Shown: one piece after another, positions 44,466-54,217 of the stretch | Position numbering within the stretch: position 1 is the stretch's first letter | Layout: every line of letters begins with the position of its first letter | Origin: Thermoanaerobaculia bacterium | GTDB taxonomy: Bacteria > Acidobacteriota > Thermoanaerobaculia > UBA5066 | Length of the DNA stretch: 64,000 bases | Direction of reading: 5' to 3' | Assembly (NCBI GenBank): GCA_022071945.1 | Contig: JAJVIN010000001.1 | Coordinates: 310,001 to 374,000, forward strand | Notes under the pieces: model-generated | The model's input: only the letters and a program-made list of their open reading frames with translations | What the model was told of the DNA's origin: nothing | Database searches by the model: none | Made by a program: the position numbers and the translations under genes

Positions 44466-44544
44466 CGCGAGAAAGGAGGTTACATCGAGGTCTTGCCCCG
44501 AGTCCGCCCGCATCGGCAGGCGGCGCCAGAACCTCCGGCCGAAC

Positions 44545-44955
44545 CTATCGAGGGGGCCCAGGTTCGCTCAGGACCGGAACGATGTCCGTCCGGCTGAAAT
44601 CCTTTCCCACAAAAAGGAGGGGCTCGCCGCTGGTTCTTGCCAGCGCATACGAGAAACAGTCGCCGAAGTTCAGTCCCGCTGAGTGGCGCCCCTTGCCGAA
44701 TCGGCGGAAGGCCGCGCGAGCGGTCTCGAGCTGACCGGCGTCGAAGGCCACGATGTCTATCTGGGCCTTGTGGAGGAGCAGGTCGAGTTCCCGTCCTCCA
44801 GGTTCGCCGAATCGGGCCTCCACGACGATCATGGCCTCGAGAGCGGACGCCGCTGATACGAGCCGGGTCGGGTCGCTCGCAAGCGCCAACTCCACAGCCT
44901 CCGCTCCGGCTTCGTCCAGAAGGATGGTCAGCAAGGCGCTCGTGTCGATCACCAT
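44545..44955 (-). CDS. PIN-domain ribonuclease toxin (VapC-like), second locus
   Basis: 136 residues: Asp4 in VIDTSALL, Glu40 in ALEAMIV, Asp in LNFGDCFSYALA and Asp in FVGKDFSRTDI give the PIN acidic site; GRHSAGLNFGDC is typical of the VapC30/FitB-like group. The ATG shares one base with the antitoxin stop (TGATG). It lies 79 bp upstream of the sensor kinase gene in the same direction. Confidence 0.85.
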   Translation of the reverse strand: MVIDTSALLTILLDEAGAEAVELALASDPTRLVSAASALEAMIVVEARFGEPGGRELDLLLHKAQIDIVAFDAGQLETARAAFRRFGKGRHSAGLNFGDCFSYALARTSGEPLLFVGKDFSRTDIVPVLSEPGPPR

Positions 44956-45209
44956 CAGCGCGGCACGCCGTGCTCGTCGTAGCCCAGAATCACATCCGGC
45001 TCTCGGTCGTCGAGAACGGGCAATCGGGAACAGCGCTTCCGGATGCTCGCCAGTTCCGCCTTCAGATCCAGGGGAGCGATTCGCCCACGCTGGCGCCGAA
45101 GACGCTCCTCGAGCGCGATCCGGATGCTCTCCGTGATCGATTCACCCGTGATCTCCGCGAGTTCACGCGCCAGCCGGTCCACCGCGTCATTCTTGATGTT
45201 CAGCGGCAT
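44955..45209 (-). CDS. VapB-type antitoxin (PSK family), second locus
   Basis: 84 residues. MPLNIKNDAVDRLARELAEITGESITESI is the characteristic N-terminus of the Rv0623/PSK-like VapB antitoxins, with an acidic C-terminal toxin-binding tail. Start ATG 45209 follows GGGGAG with 7-nt spacing; the ATG at 45224 has no ribosome site. Confidence 0.82.
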   Translation of the reverse strand: MPLNIKNDAVDRLARELAEITGESITESIRIALEERLRRQRGRIAPLDLKAELASIRKRCSRLPVLDDREPDVILGYDEHGVPR

Positions 45210-45265
45210 AAAGAAACTCCCCATCCAGGAAGATTCTATCCCGGCTCCAGATTCCGAAGGCAGAA

Positions 45266-45297
45266 GGAAAAGGGCTCGCCTTCCCGGTCGCGAGCCC
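45266..45297 (-). terminator. intrinsic terminator after the FeoB-like gene
   Basis: On the minus strand GGGCTCGC / GCGAGCCC, an 8-bp stem with a 10-nt loop, followed by TTTTCC. It lies 60 nt after the stop at 45360. Confidence 0.65.
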
Positions 45298-45359
45298 CGC
45301 GGCCCCCCAGCGCGGATCGGGCAGAATCCCCACCACGGGCTGGCCCGAGACCGGGCCGG

Positions 45360-47045
45360 TCAGCTCAGGATCCGCGCGATGCTCGAGCCGGCCACGAGGG
45401 CGCATCCCCACCCGATCGCCGCGCTCGTGACGAGAGCCGTGACCGCCTGACGCGCCGCGAGAACCAGCGAGGCCCGAAGGCCCAGCTCCCGCCGCACGGT
45501 GAAGAGCGTGACGAGACAGGCCGTCAACGTGCTCGCGAGCCACACCAGCGTGAAGACCTCCCCGGCGGAACGCTCCCGCAGCCAGCTTCCCTCTCCCTGG
45601 TTCAGCGTGAGAAGGCCGTCCTTGCGCAGGATGGAGAAAACCACGCCCGGTGCCGCCTCGCCCGGGAGGTTGAAGGCCCTCATGAGAGGCGCCGCTCTGG
45701 CCGAGATCGAGTCGAGAACTCCCAGGTGAGCCAGGATCGCGGCCCCCACGCAGATGAACAGGAAGATGGGCATCGCCTGGAGAAGGAACTGTCTCAGAAC
45801 GGCCCGAATCCTCCACCAGACCGCTCGTGACCCGGGGCGCTGGAGGAAGGAGTGGCGCGCGGGGAGCACCGGACCTTCCGGCGTACGCCGGCCGCTCCAC
45901 AGCCGCGTGTGCGCGGCGCCCACGAGGAAGAGGAGAAGGAGGTAAGGAACGAAGAGTCCCGGCCGCCCGCTGGAACCAAAGATCGACAGCGAAGCTCCGA
46001 TCTGGTAGCTGCACGCACTTCCGAGGCCGATCATGGCGACACACGAGTGCCGGGTCCGGAGAGAGCAGGCACGGCTCTGGAAGACGGCAACCACGTTGCA
46101 CCCATATCCGGTCAGGACCGGAATCAGGTCCCGGCCTGAGAGGCCAACCCGGCGGAGCCACGGATCGAGCGAGCGGGTCATTCGGTCGTTCAAACCCGTT
46201 TCCTCCGCGATGGCCGTCGCGATGCCGATGAAGAGAACCACCGGAAAGGCCCACAGGAACGAGTACCAGCCGAGCGTGAGAAGACCGTAGCCGCCCGTGA
46301 GGATGGCCGCCAGGATGGACGGGAGAACGGGTACCAGGGCCGCCTTCGCCGGTTCGATCGCCCAGGCATCGACCAGCGGCTGGAGCCGGGAAGCCAGCTG
46401 ATAAGCCCCCCAGACCGGAACCCCGAACATCGCCAGAACGATCAGGACCGAGATCCAGGGACCCGCGATGGGATGCTCCAGGATCGTTCTTTCGGGCTCG
46501 GGGAGATGCAGCGGGGGCGGCGGTTCGGGGGTCCTCGTGGCGACCTCCGAGGACTGCTCGATGGCCTCGAGAACGGCGCTTCGGCTCTCCGCGGCGAGAT
46601 TCCGGGCATCGATGGCCACGGCCGGAATTCCGAGCTGCTGACGGTAGTGGAGCGCGATCCGTCGTATGTCATCGGGCGCCTTGTCGGCGAACGTCACCGC
46701 CAGCGCGGCGCGCCGGGATCCGATGTTGATGCGTTCCAGGAGCCCCTCGAGCTCTCTTCGCAACCCGGTTCCCCTCGCGACGAGGAGAACCGTGTCCGAC
46801 GCTTCGAGTCGCGACAGGGCCAGCCGGGTCGTCTCGCTGTCTTCATCCTCCCGGATCCCGGGGGTGTCGACCATGTTCCAGCCCGTCTCCGCGAGCCTGG
46901 CGCTCCTGCAGACCACCGTCGACCCGCGGAAGTTCGCCTCGTCGCCGGTCTCGCAACCGGTCAACCCCCTGAAGAGGGCCGACTTGCCCGCGGACTCAAA
47001 CCCGACGAGGACGAGACTTCTGTCGGTGCCACGCCCCGTGCTCAT
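45360..47045 (-). CDS. FeoB-like GTPase-coupled metal transporter
   Basis: 561 residues, shorter than typical FeoB (~700-770). An N-terminal G domain has G1 GFESAGKS and G3 DTPG. The G4 position reads TFADK rather than NxxD with Asn, so guanine recognition may differ. About eight membrane helices follow with two Gate-like segments; GYGCNVVAVFQSRAC and GSACSYQIGAS match the FeoB pore cysteine motifs. FeoB imports Fe2+ across the inner membrane. No feoA is adjacent. ATG 47045 avoids overlap with the divergent ABC gene. Metal specificity is uncertain. Confidence 0.8.
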   Translation of the reverse strand: MSTGRGTDRSLVLVGFESAGKSALFRGLTGCETGDEANFRGSTVVCRSARLAETGWNMVDTPGIREDEDSETTRLALSRLEASDTVLLVARGTGLRRELEGLLERINIGSRRAALAVTFADKAPDDIRRIALHYRQQLGIPAVAIDARNLAAESRSAVLEAIEQSSEVATRTPEPPPPLHLPEPERTILEHPIAGPWISVLIVLAMFGVPVWGAYQLASRLQPLVDAWAIEPAKAALVPVLPSILAAILTGGYGLLTLGWYSFLWAFPVVLFIGIATAIAEETGLNDRMTRSLDPWLRRVGLSGRDLIPVLTGYGCNVVAVFQSRACSLRTRHSCVAMIGLGSACSYQIGASLSIFGSSGRPGLFVPYLLLLFLVGAAHTRLWSGRRTPEGPVLPARHSFLQRPGSRAVWWRIRAVLRQFLLQAMPIFLFICVGAAILAHLGVLDSISARAAPLMRAFNLPGEAAPGVVFSILRKDGLLTLNQGEGSWLRERSAGEVFTLVWLASTLTACLVTLFTVRRELGLRASLVLAARQAVTALVTSAAIGWGCALVAGSSIARILS

Positions 47046-47106
47046 GACGCCGAATTGTTGCACCTTCGATGAACCCGGGCACCCTGTTTGCCCGTATAGG
47101 TAGGCG

Positions 47107-47883
47107 ATGGCTGAAGGTGTCACTGCCCTGACCCCTCGACGCGGCCCGCCGCCTCCGGCCGGGACTCCCGCCGGCACGATGCTCCGCCTCAGGAGCATCC
47201 ACAAGAGCTACAGGATGGGTGAAAACACCCTCCACGTGCTCAAGGGCATCGATCTCGACATCGAGGCCGGAGAGCTCGTGTCGATCATGGGCGCCTCGGG
47301 CTCGGGAAAGTCCACCCTCCTGAACGTCCTCGGCATTCTGGACACCTATGACAGCGGCGAATACGTCCTCGACGGCCAGCTCATCCAGAACCTCTCGGAA
47401 GCACGAGCCGCGGTCCTGAGGAGCCGGCTCCTGGGCTTCGTCTTCCAGTCCTTCAATCTGATCCCCTTCAAGACGGCCGTGGAGAACGTGGCCTTGCCTC
47501 TCTACTACCAGGGCGTTGCGCGGCGGGAACGGAACAGGCTGGCGGAGGAATACCTCGACCGGGTCGGTCTCCTCGATCGCGCCGGACACCTCCCCAGGGA
47601 GCTTTCCGGCGGCCAGCAGCAGCGGGTCGCGATCGCTCGAGCCCTGATCGCCCGGCCGAAGGTCATCCTGGCGGACGAACCGACGGGTGCCCTCGACTCT
47701 CAGACCTCGCTCGAACTGATGGAAGTCCTCCGTCAGATCAACGCGTCGGGTGTGACCATGTTGATCGTCACGCACGAGCGCGACATCGCGGCCTTGACGG
47801 ATCGGACCATCCGGCTGAGGGACGGACTCATCGACGGCGATAGGGCCCCCGCTCCGGCCGCCTCCGGGGGTCCTCATGCTTGA
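47107..47883 (+). CDS. ABC transporter ATPase, MacB/LolD type
   Basis: 258 residues: Walker [11 protein letters not shown]-loop [11 protein letters not shown], signature [15 protein letters not shown], Walker [10 protein letters not shown] and the H-loop VTHER. It energises type VII (mechanotransmission) ABC systems. The first ~25 residues before [11 protein letters not shown] are extra and poorly conserved in appearance; ATG 47185 could be the real start. It overlaps the first permease by 8 nt and heads a four-gene exporter operon. Confidence 0.92.
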   Translation: MAEGVTALTPRRGPPPPAGTPAGTMLRLRSIHKSYRMGENTLHVLKGIDLDIEAGELVSIMGASGSGKSTLLNVLGILDTYDSGEYVLDGQLIQNLSEARAAVLRSRLLGFVFQSFNLIPFKTAVENVALPLYYQGVARRERNRLAEEYLDRVGLLDRAGHLPRELSGGQQQRVAIARALIARPKVILADEPTGALDSQTSLELMEVLRQINASGVTMLIVTHERDIAALTDRTIRLRDGLIDGDRAPAPAASGGPHA

Positions 47884-49108
47884 CCTCGATACCTGGCAGG
47901 AGATTCTCGACACCGTCCGGAAGAACAAGCTCCGGACGCTCCTGACAGGCTTCAGCGTGGCGTGGGGGATCCTGATCCTCGTCGTCCTCCTGGGGTCGGG
48001 TGCGGGTCTGACTCACGGCGTGGAGTACGGCTTCAGGGACGATGCAACCAACAGCATCTGGATGCGCAGCGGGCAGACGAGCGTGCCCTGGAAGGGGCTG
48101 CGCCCGGGCCGGGCGGTCCAGTTCACGAACGAGGACTACGACGTCGTCAGAAGCGGCGTCGCGGGCGTCGAGCACCTCACCTCGCGCTTCTACATCCGGG
48201 GCAACCTGACCGTCGCCTACGGCTCGGAGACCTCGAGCTTCGACGTCCGCTGCGTTCATCCCGACCACCTCCACCTCGAGAGAACCATCATCACCGAAGG
48301 GCGGTTTCTCAATCCGCCGGACCTCGAGGAGTTCCGGAAAGTGGCCGTCATCGGCGTCCGGATCAAGGACCAGCTCTTCAAGAACGGTCCCGCCCTCGGC
48401 GAGTACATCAAGGTCAACGGCGTTCCCTTTCGTGTCGTCGGGGTCTTCACTGACGAGGGGGGCGAGGGCGAGATGGAGCGGATCTACCTGCCGATCTCGA
48501 CGGCGCAACGGACGTTCGGGGGCGCCAACCGGGTCGCCATGATCATGATGACGGTCGGGAACGCCTCCGTCGCCGAGAGTCAGTCCATCGCCAGGGAAGT
48601 CCGCCACCGGATGGCGGAGCGCCACGACTTCGACCCCGACGACCCGCGCGCCATCACGATCTCCAATGCGGTCGAGGCCTTCCAGAGATTCGTCAACCTG
48701 ATGGGCGGCATCCGGGCGTTCGTCTGGGTGATTGGTGTCGGGACGCTCCTCGCGGGCGTCGTGGGCGTCTCCAACATCATGCTGATCGCCGTCAAGGAGC
48801 GGACGAAGGAGATCGGAATCAGGAAGGCGCTCGGAGCGACTCCCCTTTCCGTGATGGGTCTCGTGATGCAGGAGGCGATTCTCGTGACGGCGATCGCGGG
48901 CTATTTCGGCCTCACCGGCGGCGTCGCGGTCCTCGAGCTGATGTCGCGCAACCTGACCGACTCGGACTTCTTCAGAAACCCCGAAGTCGACCTCTGGGTG
49001 GCGGTCTCGGCCACCCTGCTGCTGATCCTCGCCGGTGCCGTCGCGGGCTTCTTCCCGGCCCGGCGCGCGGCGGCGATCCGGCCGGTGGATGCTCTGCGGG
49101 ACGAGTGA
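47876..49108 (+). CDS. MacB-like ABC permease, first
   Basis: 410 residues with the MacB/FtsX topology: helix 1 near residues 23-45 (FSVAWGILILVVLLG), a large periplasmic MacB_PCD domain (~48-275), and helices near 285, 335 and 375. The coupling segment KERTKEIGIRKALGA identifies the family. It pairs with the upstream ATPase to move substrate or pull on a periplasmic adaptor. ATG lies within the ATPase coding end; the next permease starts 12 bp after its stop. Confidence 0.9.
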   Translation: MLDLDTWQEILDTVRKNKLRTLLTGFSVAWGILILVVLLGSGAGLTHGVEYGFRDDATNSIWMRSGQTSVPWKGLRPGRAVQFTNEDYDVVRSGVAGVEHLTSRFYIRGNLTVAYGSETSSFDVRCVHPDHLHLERTIITEGRFLNPPDLEEFRKVAVIGVRIKDQLFKNGPALGEYIKVNGVPFRVVGVFTDEGGEGEMERIYLPISTAQRTFGGANRVAMIMMTVGNASVAESQSIAREVRHRMAERHDFDPDDPRAITISNAVEAFQRFVNLMGGIRAFVWVIGVGTLLAGVVGVSNIMLIAVKERTKEIGIRKALGATPLSVMGLVMQEAILVTAIAGYFGLTGGVAVLELMSRNLTDSDFFRNPEVDLWVAVSATLLLILAGAVAGFFPARRAAAIRPVDALRDE

Positions 49109-49120
49109 GACGGACGCGCG

Positions 49121-50389
49121 ATGCACTTTCTCTTCGACCTCGATCACTGGCAAGAGATCAAGATCGCGCTCCTGCGGAACCGCTTGCGAACGGCCCTGAC
49201 GGCCTTCGGCGTGTTCTGGGGCATCTTCCTTCTGATGGTCATGCTCGGCTCCGGGACGGGGCTTCGAAATGGCACGATGCAGGAGTTCTCCGGGAGCGCG
49301 ACGAACAGCTTCTTCGTCTGGACGCAGAGGACGCAGCGGCCGTTCGCGGGCTTCCCCGCGGGGCGGAGGTTGCAGCTGACGACGGCCGACGTGCAGGCGA
49401 TCCGCGACGAGGTCCCCGAAGCCGAGGTCGTCGCGCCGCGGAATCAGCTTCGTGGATTCGGGGGCGGGAACAACGTGACGCGTGGGCGGCGCGCGGGCGC
49501 CTTCAGCGTCATGGGGGACTACCCGGAGATCATGAGGATCCAGTCCTTCAAGCTCGAGAAGGGACGATTCCTGAACCCGCCAGACCTGGCGGAAGGCCGC
49601 AAGGTCGCCGTGATCGGGACGAGGGTCCTCGAGGTCCTCTTCTCACGCGGCGAGGAGCCTGTCGGACAGTCGATCGTGATCAACGGCATCTACTTCCAGG
49701 TCGTCGGCGTCTTCCGGTCTGCCAGAACGGGAGACGCCGCGGACCGCGACGCCCAGACGATCTTCGTCCCGTTCACGGCCTTCCAGCGAGCCTTCAACTT
49801 CGGAGACCGCGTGGGGTGGCTCGCGATCATCTCCCGCGAGAACGTCCCCGCCTCGGTCGCGGAGGAAAAGGTGCTCTCGCTGCTCCGGTCGCGGCACAAG
49901 GTCGCGCCGGACGACCGCCGGGCCTTCGGACACTGGAACCTGGAGAAGGAGTTCAAGGCCGTCCAGGGTCTCTTCCAGGGGATCCAGCTCCTCGTCTGGC
50001 TCGTCGGTGTCGGGACGCTCGCGGCGGGCGTCATCGGCGTCTCGAACATCATGCTCATCATCGTCAAGGAGCGGACCAAGGAGATCGGCATCCGCAGGGC
50101 CGTCGGGGCCAGGCCCGTGGCCGTGGCCGGCCAGATCGTCTCCGAGGCCGTGATCCTCACAGGCATCTCCGGCTACCTGGGGCTCGTCTGTGGAATCGCC
50201 GTCATGGAAGGCGTCAGACGGCTCCTGCCCCCGGGCGGCGCCGGGACGATGTTTTTGAACCCGGACGTTGGAGTCCCGGAAGCGCTCTCGGCACTGGCGA
50301 TCTTGATTGCCGCGGGTGTTCTCGCGGGGCTCGCTCCCGCTCAACGTGCTCTCGCAATCAGTCCCACCGTCGCCCTGCGGTCGGAATGA
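49121..50389 (+). CDS. MacB-like ABC permease, second
   Basis: 422 residues, same fold as the preceding permease (helix 1 GVFWGIFLLMVMLGSGTG, periplasmic domain, KERTKEIGIRRAVGA before helix 2), but clearly diverged in the periplasmic part. Two different permeases sharing one ATPase suggest a heterodimeric transporter instead of the MacB homodimer. ATG 49121 fits the operon spacing of 12 bp. Confidence 0.9.
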   Translation: MHFLFDLDHWQEIKIALLRNRLRTALTAFGVFWGIFLLMVMLGSGTGLRNGTMQEFSGSATNSFFVWTQRTQRPFAGFPAGRRLQLTTADVQAIRDEVPEAEVVAPRNQLRGFGGGNNVTRGRRAGAFSVMGDYPEIMRIQSFKLEKGRFLNPPDLAEGRKVAVIGTRVLEVLFSRGEEPVGQSIVINGIYFQVVGVFRSARTGDAADRDAQTIFVPFTAFQRAFNFGDRVGWLAIISRENVPASVAEEKVLSLLRSRHKVAPDDRRAFGHWNLEKEFKAVQGLFQGIQLLVWLVGVGTLAAGVIGVSNIMLIIVKERTKEIGIRRAVGARPVAVAGQIVSEAVILTGISGYLGLVCGIAVMEGVRRLLPPGGAGTMFLNPDVGVPEALSALAILIAAGVLAGLAPAQRALAISPTVALRSE

Positions 50390-50429
50390 AACGAGAACGA
50401 CCCGATTCGCAGCACAGGAAAGGCCCGGA

Positions 50430-51533
50430 ATGATGAAGAAGATCCTCTCGTTCGCTCTCGTGACCCTCGTCCTCGCCCTCTTCGCGGGGACGGTCTACTT
50501 CCTGTGGGCGAAATCCCGGCGGCCGAAGACCGTCTACGAGACGGAGTCACCGAAAGTCGCGACCATCATCAAGAAGGCCGTCTCGACCGGATCCGTCGTC
50601 CCGAGGAAAGAAGTCGCCATCAAGCCTCGCGTCTCGGGCATCGTCGAGGAAGTCCTGGTTGAGGCCGGACAGAAGGTCAAGGAGGGCGATCTCATCGCCC
50701 GCATCCGCCTCGTCCCGGACATGGTCAATCTCAACAACGCCCAGAGCCGTGTGGCCAAGGCCGAGATCGGTCTGGCGGCCGCGGAGAAGGACTTCAAGAG
50801 GAACCAGCCCCTTGCGCGAGACGGGACGATCTCGGCCGGCGCCTTTCTCCCGTTCGAGACGGCCTTTTCCAACGCCCGGGCGGAACTCGAGGCCGCAAAG
50901 GCGAACCTCGATTTGATCGAGAAGGGAATCTCCCGGGTCTCCGGATCGAGCTCGAACACACTCGTTCGCTCGACGATCACCGGGACCATCCTCGAGGTCC
51001 CGGTGAAGGCGGGCAACTCGGTCATCGAGACGAACACGTTCAACGAGGGGACCACGATTGCCACCGTGGCGGACATGGACGACATGGTGTTCCTGGGCCG
51101 GGTGGACGAGTCCGAGGTCGGCAAGCTGAAGCAGGGAATGAAGCTTCTTCTGACGATCGGCGCGGTCGAGGGCAAGAAGCCCGAGGCGACGCTCGAGCAC
51201 ATCGCGCCAAAGGGAGTCGAGAAGGACGGCGCGATCCAGTTCGAGATCCGGGCGGCGCTGCCCCCGCAGAAGGACGTCACCATCCGCGCCAACTACAGCG
51301 CCAATGCCGACATCGTCCTCGACAAGCGAGACGAGGTTCTGGCGATCAACGAGAGCCTCCTGCGGTTCGAGGGGGGAAAGAGGTTCGTCGAAGTCGAGAC
51401 CGCCCCGCAGGTCTTCGAGAAGCGCCCCGTGGAAACCGGACTGTCGGACGGAATCCAGGTCGAGGTGCTCTCGGGGTTGACGGCGAAGGACCGGCTGAAG
51501 AAGGACGCCGCGCGGCCCGCGACATCCGGATAG
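50430..51533 (+). CDS. periplasmic adaptor (HlyD/MacA-type membrane fusion protein)
   Basis: 367 residues. An N-terminal membrane anchor (LVTLVLALFAGTVYFLWA) is followed by a beta-barrel/lipoyl arrangement: GSVVPRKEVAIKPRVSGIVEEV, a coiled-coil hairpin (~95-175), and GTILEVPVKAGNSV as the second lipoyl half. It joins the inner-membrane permeases to an outer-membrane channel; no tolC-like gene is in the window. The ATG at 50430 (MMKK) follows AGGAAAGG and lies 40 bp after the second permease. Confidence 0.9.
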   Translation: MMKKILSFALVTLVLALFAGTVYFLWAKSRRPKTVYETESPKVATIIKKAVSTGSVVPRKEVAIKPRVSGIVEEVLVEAGQKVKEGDLIARIRLVPDMVNLNNAQSRVAKAEIGLAAAEKDFKRNQPLARDGTISAGAFLPFETAFSNARAELEAAKANLDLIEKGISRVSGSSSNTLVRSTITGTILEVPVKAGNSVIETNTFNEGTTIATVADMDDMVFLGRVDESEVGKLKQGMKLLLTIGAVEGKKPEATLEHIAPKGVEKDGAIQFEIRAALPPQKDVTIRANYSANADIVLDKRDEVLAINESLLRFEGGKRFVEVETAPQVFEKRPVETGLSDGIQVEVLSGLTAKDRLKKDAARPATSG

Positions 51534-51600
51534 AACGTCCCGTCGTCGGCTCGCGACCCCGGAATCGCTCCATCGTTGAGAACCGCGCAGGGATCCGGCT

Positions 51601-52407
51601 CTACTCCACCCCGTAGTCGACTTCCATATGCCGCACCTTCCAGGCCGCCAGCGCCACGAGACCCACTGCAAGAACGAGCGGCGCCGGAATCGCCAGCCAG
51701 ACGGGAACGGGCTCGCCGATGACGGCGATGAAGCCCTCGTCGACCGTCACCGGCGACAGCGACAGCAGGTAGTGGATGAGACCGAGCCTCTTGAGCACTT
51801 CGGGCAGGACGAAGTTGATGTGCTCCCAGCCCCAGATCGCGATCGCCGGCACGATCGGGTTCTTCACCCACTGGCCGAGAACCAGGAACACGGCGCCATA
51901 GCCCGCGCACGCGAGAAGACAGACCCCGAAGTAGGCCGCCGCGTGTCCCACTCCGCCCGCTCCCAGGGCCGCCGTCAGGCTTCCCGTTCCTTGCCCGTAC
52001 AGGAGCACGAAATACGAAAGGACCGAGAACCCGCCGAAGGCGGCCCCGGTCAGAACGAGCCCCGCGAGGTACTTCCCGAGAACGATGACCTCTCGTCGGA
52101 CCGGAGAGAGGAAGAGGAAATGGAGCGTCTTTGCGATCTGTTCGCCCCGTATCAGGCTGCCGAAGACATAGACACACCCCAGGTAGAGGGTGACCTGGAG
52201 GATGAGGTTCTGAAAGAGGATCGCAAAGTCGTGCTCGACACGGCCCCCCGGGATCGGCTGTCTGCGAATCGTCACCACGAGCGTCATCAGCACGAGCGGA
52301 AGGACGGCGAAGAAAAACGCCGTCAGTCCGTCGCGGCCGAAGAACAGCCGCCGAAGCTCGAGGAAAGCGACGGCCCCGAGTTGTTTCCACCGCTTCTCCC
52401 TGCTCAT
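51601..52407 (-). CDS. ABC-2 type transporter permease, distal
   Basis: 268 residues with six probable membrane helices; FLFLSPVRREVIVLGKYLAG and the YVFGSLIRGEQI segment fit ABC-2/heme-exporter-like (CcmB-like) permeases. It is the last gene of a six-gene operon and overlaps the ATPase stop by 4 nt (ATGA). Its partner is the ATPase immediately upstream. Substrate unknown. Confidence 0.85.
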   Translation of the reverse strand: MSREKRWKQLGAVAFLELRRLFFGRDGLTAFFFAVLPLVLMTLVVTIRRQPIPGGRVEHDFAILFQNLILQVTLYLGCVYVFGSLIRGEQIAKTLHFLFLSPVRREVIVLGKYLAGLVLTGAAFGGFSVLSYFVLLYGQGTGSLTAALGAGGVGHAAAYFGVCLLACAGYGAVFLVLGQWVKNPIVPAIAIWGWEHINFVLPEVLKRLGLIHYLLSLSPVTVDEGFIAVIGEPVPVWLAIPAPLVLAVGLVALAAWKVRHMEVDYGVE

Positions 52408-53357
52408 GACACGGTTTCTCCCTCGATCAGGTAGCGGTACACGGCCTTCACGTCGTCGTCGGCCGGAGTGACCGTCTCGATCAGAACGGCTCCCCCTGTC
52501 ACCGCCTCGTTCAGCGCCAGGAAGAACTTCTCGGGTGTCCTCGTGCGAGCGAGGAGCCCGCCCCCATCCTCGTGCAATTCCACCTCGCTGACGAGCCCGG
52601 AAGAAAAGAGGCGGGCCGCCAGGACGCCCGGCAGGTCGCACCTCACGAGAACCTGCATGGGCCTCTCGGCGACCTCCTCCCGCAATCCGTGAGACTCCCC
52701 TTCCGCCACCACGTAGCCCGACTTCACGAGCACCACGCGGTCGGCGAGGAGATCCACCTCGTGCAGGATGTGACTCGAGATGACCACGTGCCGCCCCTCG
52801 GCGGCGAGCGTCCGGAAGAGATCGATCACCTCCGCCCGCGCCATCGGATCCAGACCGTTCAGGGGCTCGTCGAGAAGCAGAACCCGAGGCTCGTGGGCGA
52901 TGGCCGCCGCGAGCCTGAGCCGCTGCTTCATCCCCTTGCTGTACGAGGCGACCTTTCGGCTCGAGGCTTCGACGAGCCCGGCCCGAAAGAGGGCCTTTTC
53001 GGCCCGCGCGCGGGCGCTTGCGGTCCCGTCGCCTCGAAGCGAGAGCAGGCCCTCGAGAAAACCCCGTCCCGTCGCACCCGGCGGGAACGCCTCGAAGGAC
53101 GTGCAGTAGCCCACCGTCTCGAACATCCGCTCCGGGTCCGTTGGAGGGACCCCGAGGACGCTGACCGTCCCGCGCGTCGGCCGGATGAGGCCCGTCGCGA
53201 GATTCATCAGCGTTGTCTTTCCGGAACCGTTCGGACCGACGAGACCCGTGATGCCTGCCGGGATCGAGAGGCTCACCCGGTCGACGCCCAGCACCTCTCC
53301 ATAGAACTTGGAGACCTCGTGAAAGACGATCTCGTTCTGCCCGCTCGCCTCCCTCAC
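52404..53357 (-). CDS. ABC transporter ATPase, distal pair
   Basis: 317 residues: Walker A GPNGSGKTT, signature YSKGMKQRLRLAAAI, Walker B VLLLDEPLNG, H-loop SSHIL. The C-terminal ~100 residues are the extension common in ABC-2 drug/polysaccharide ATPases. The GTG start overlaps the upstream permease stop (GTGA). Pairs with the 51601-52407 permease. Confidence 0.9.
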   Translation of the reverse strand: MREASGQNEIVFHEVSKFYGEVLGVDRVSLSIPAGITGLVGPNGSGKTTLMNLATGLIRPTRGTVSVLGVPPTDPERMFETVGYCTSFEAFPPGATGRGFLEGLLSLRGDGTASARARAEKALFRAGLVEASSRKVASYSKGMKQRLRLAAAIAHEPRVLLLDEPLNGLDPMARAEVIDLFRTLAAEGRHVVISSHILHEVDLLADRVVLVKSGYVVAEGESHGLREEVAERPMQVLVRCDLPGVLAARLFSSGLVSEVELHEDGGGLLARTRTPEKFFLALNEAVTGGAVLIETVTPADDDVKAVYRYLIEGETVS

Positions 53358-54217
53358 CGGACCACCTCGAAGGCCCGGAGCTTGCGGTGCAGGGCCAGAA
53401 GAGCGAGGGCCGAGGCCGACAGGAGCGCCAACCAGGCGCCCGTAAGCGGCAGTCCGCCCGAGCGGACCGCGATTCCGAAGAACCCTTCCAGGACCCTTCC
53501 CCACGCCGCTCCCAGGTCGAGCAAGCGTCCGAGCTCGGTCTCGAGGAGCCGGCCCAGGATCCGCCCGATCGCGGCCGGAATGACCGCGCCCGCAAAGAGC
53601 AGAGCCCGCGCGATGGAAGGGTTGCGCACCCAGGCCGAGATCGCCATCGCGACGAGCGAAAGCAGGACGACGAGGAGAAGCGAGGCCGCCACGATGGACC
53701 CCGCAATCGAGATGTTCGTAAATCCCCACGATCCGGGCGAAAGCGAGGCCTCGAGAAGGAAGACGACCAGAAGCGGCAGCCACGTGATCGCTGACAGGAG
53801 CAAGACGAGGACGAGGAGCTTGCCGGCCACGTACTGCCAGCGGTTGATCGGACGGGAAAGGTAGAGCGGCAGGGCGCCGTTCACGAGATCGGGCGACACG
53901 ATCGAGGGACAGACGAAGAGGGTCAGGGCGAACGCGAAGTAGGACTGCGTCAGGAGAAGGAACCCGAAGAACCTCTCGTCGATCGGAAACGAAAGGCCGT
54001 TTGCCAGGGGTGTCCGGGCCAGGGCGGCCAGATTGTGCTTGAGCCAGACCACCAGGAGGGCCCCCACCGGCACGATGAAAGAGGCAGTGAAGAGGCCGGT
54101 CACGAGCTTGGCCTTGAAGACCTCGCGGTAGGCATACCGTGGAAGGACGAGAAGCCGTGCGAGGGCCGATGTCGGGGCTCCCACGTAGGGACGGAAGTTG
54201 CGAGCGCGAACCGTCAC
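53354..54217 (-). CDS. ABC-2 type transporter permease, proximal
   Basis: 287 residues, six probable membrane helices; the LYLSRPINRWQYVAGKLL segment is typical of ABC-2 permeases between helices 2 and 3. The GTG start immediately follows the TAG of the upstream ATPase gene, so translation is coupled. Confidence 0.85.
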   Translation of the reverse strand: MTVRARNFRPYVGAPTSALARLLVLPRYAYREVFKAKLVTGLFTASFIVPVGALLVVWLKHNLAALARTPLANGLSFPIDERFFGFLLLTQSYFAFALTLFVCPSIVSPDLVNGALPLYLSRPINRWQYVAGKLLVLVLLLSAITWLPLLVVFLLEASLSPGSWGFTNISIAGSIVAASLLLVVLLSLVAMAISAWVRNPSIARALLFAGAVIPAAIGRILGRLLETELGRLLDLGAAWGRVLEGFFGIAVRSGGLPLTGAWLALLSASALALLALHRKLRAFEVVR

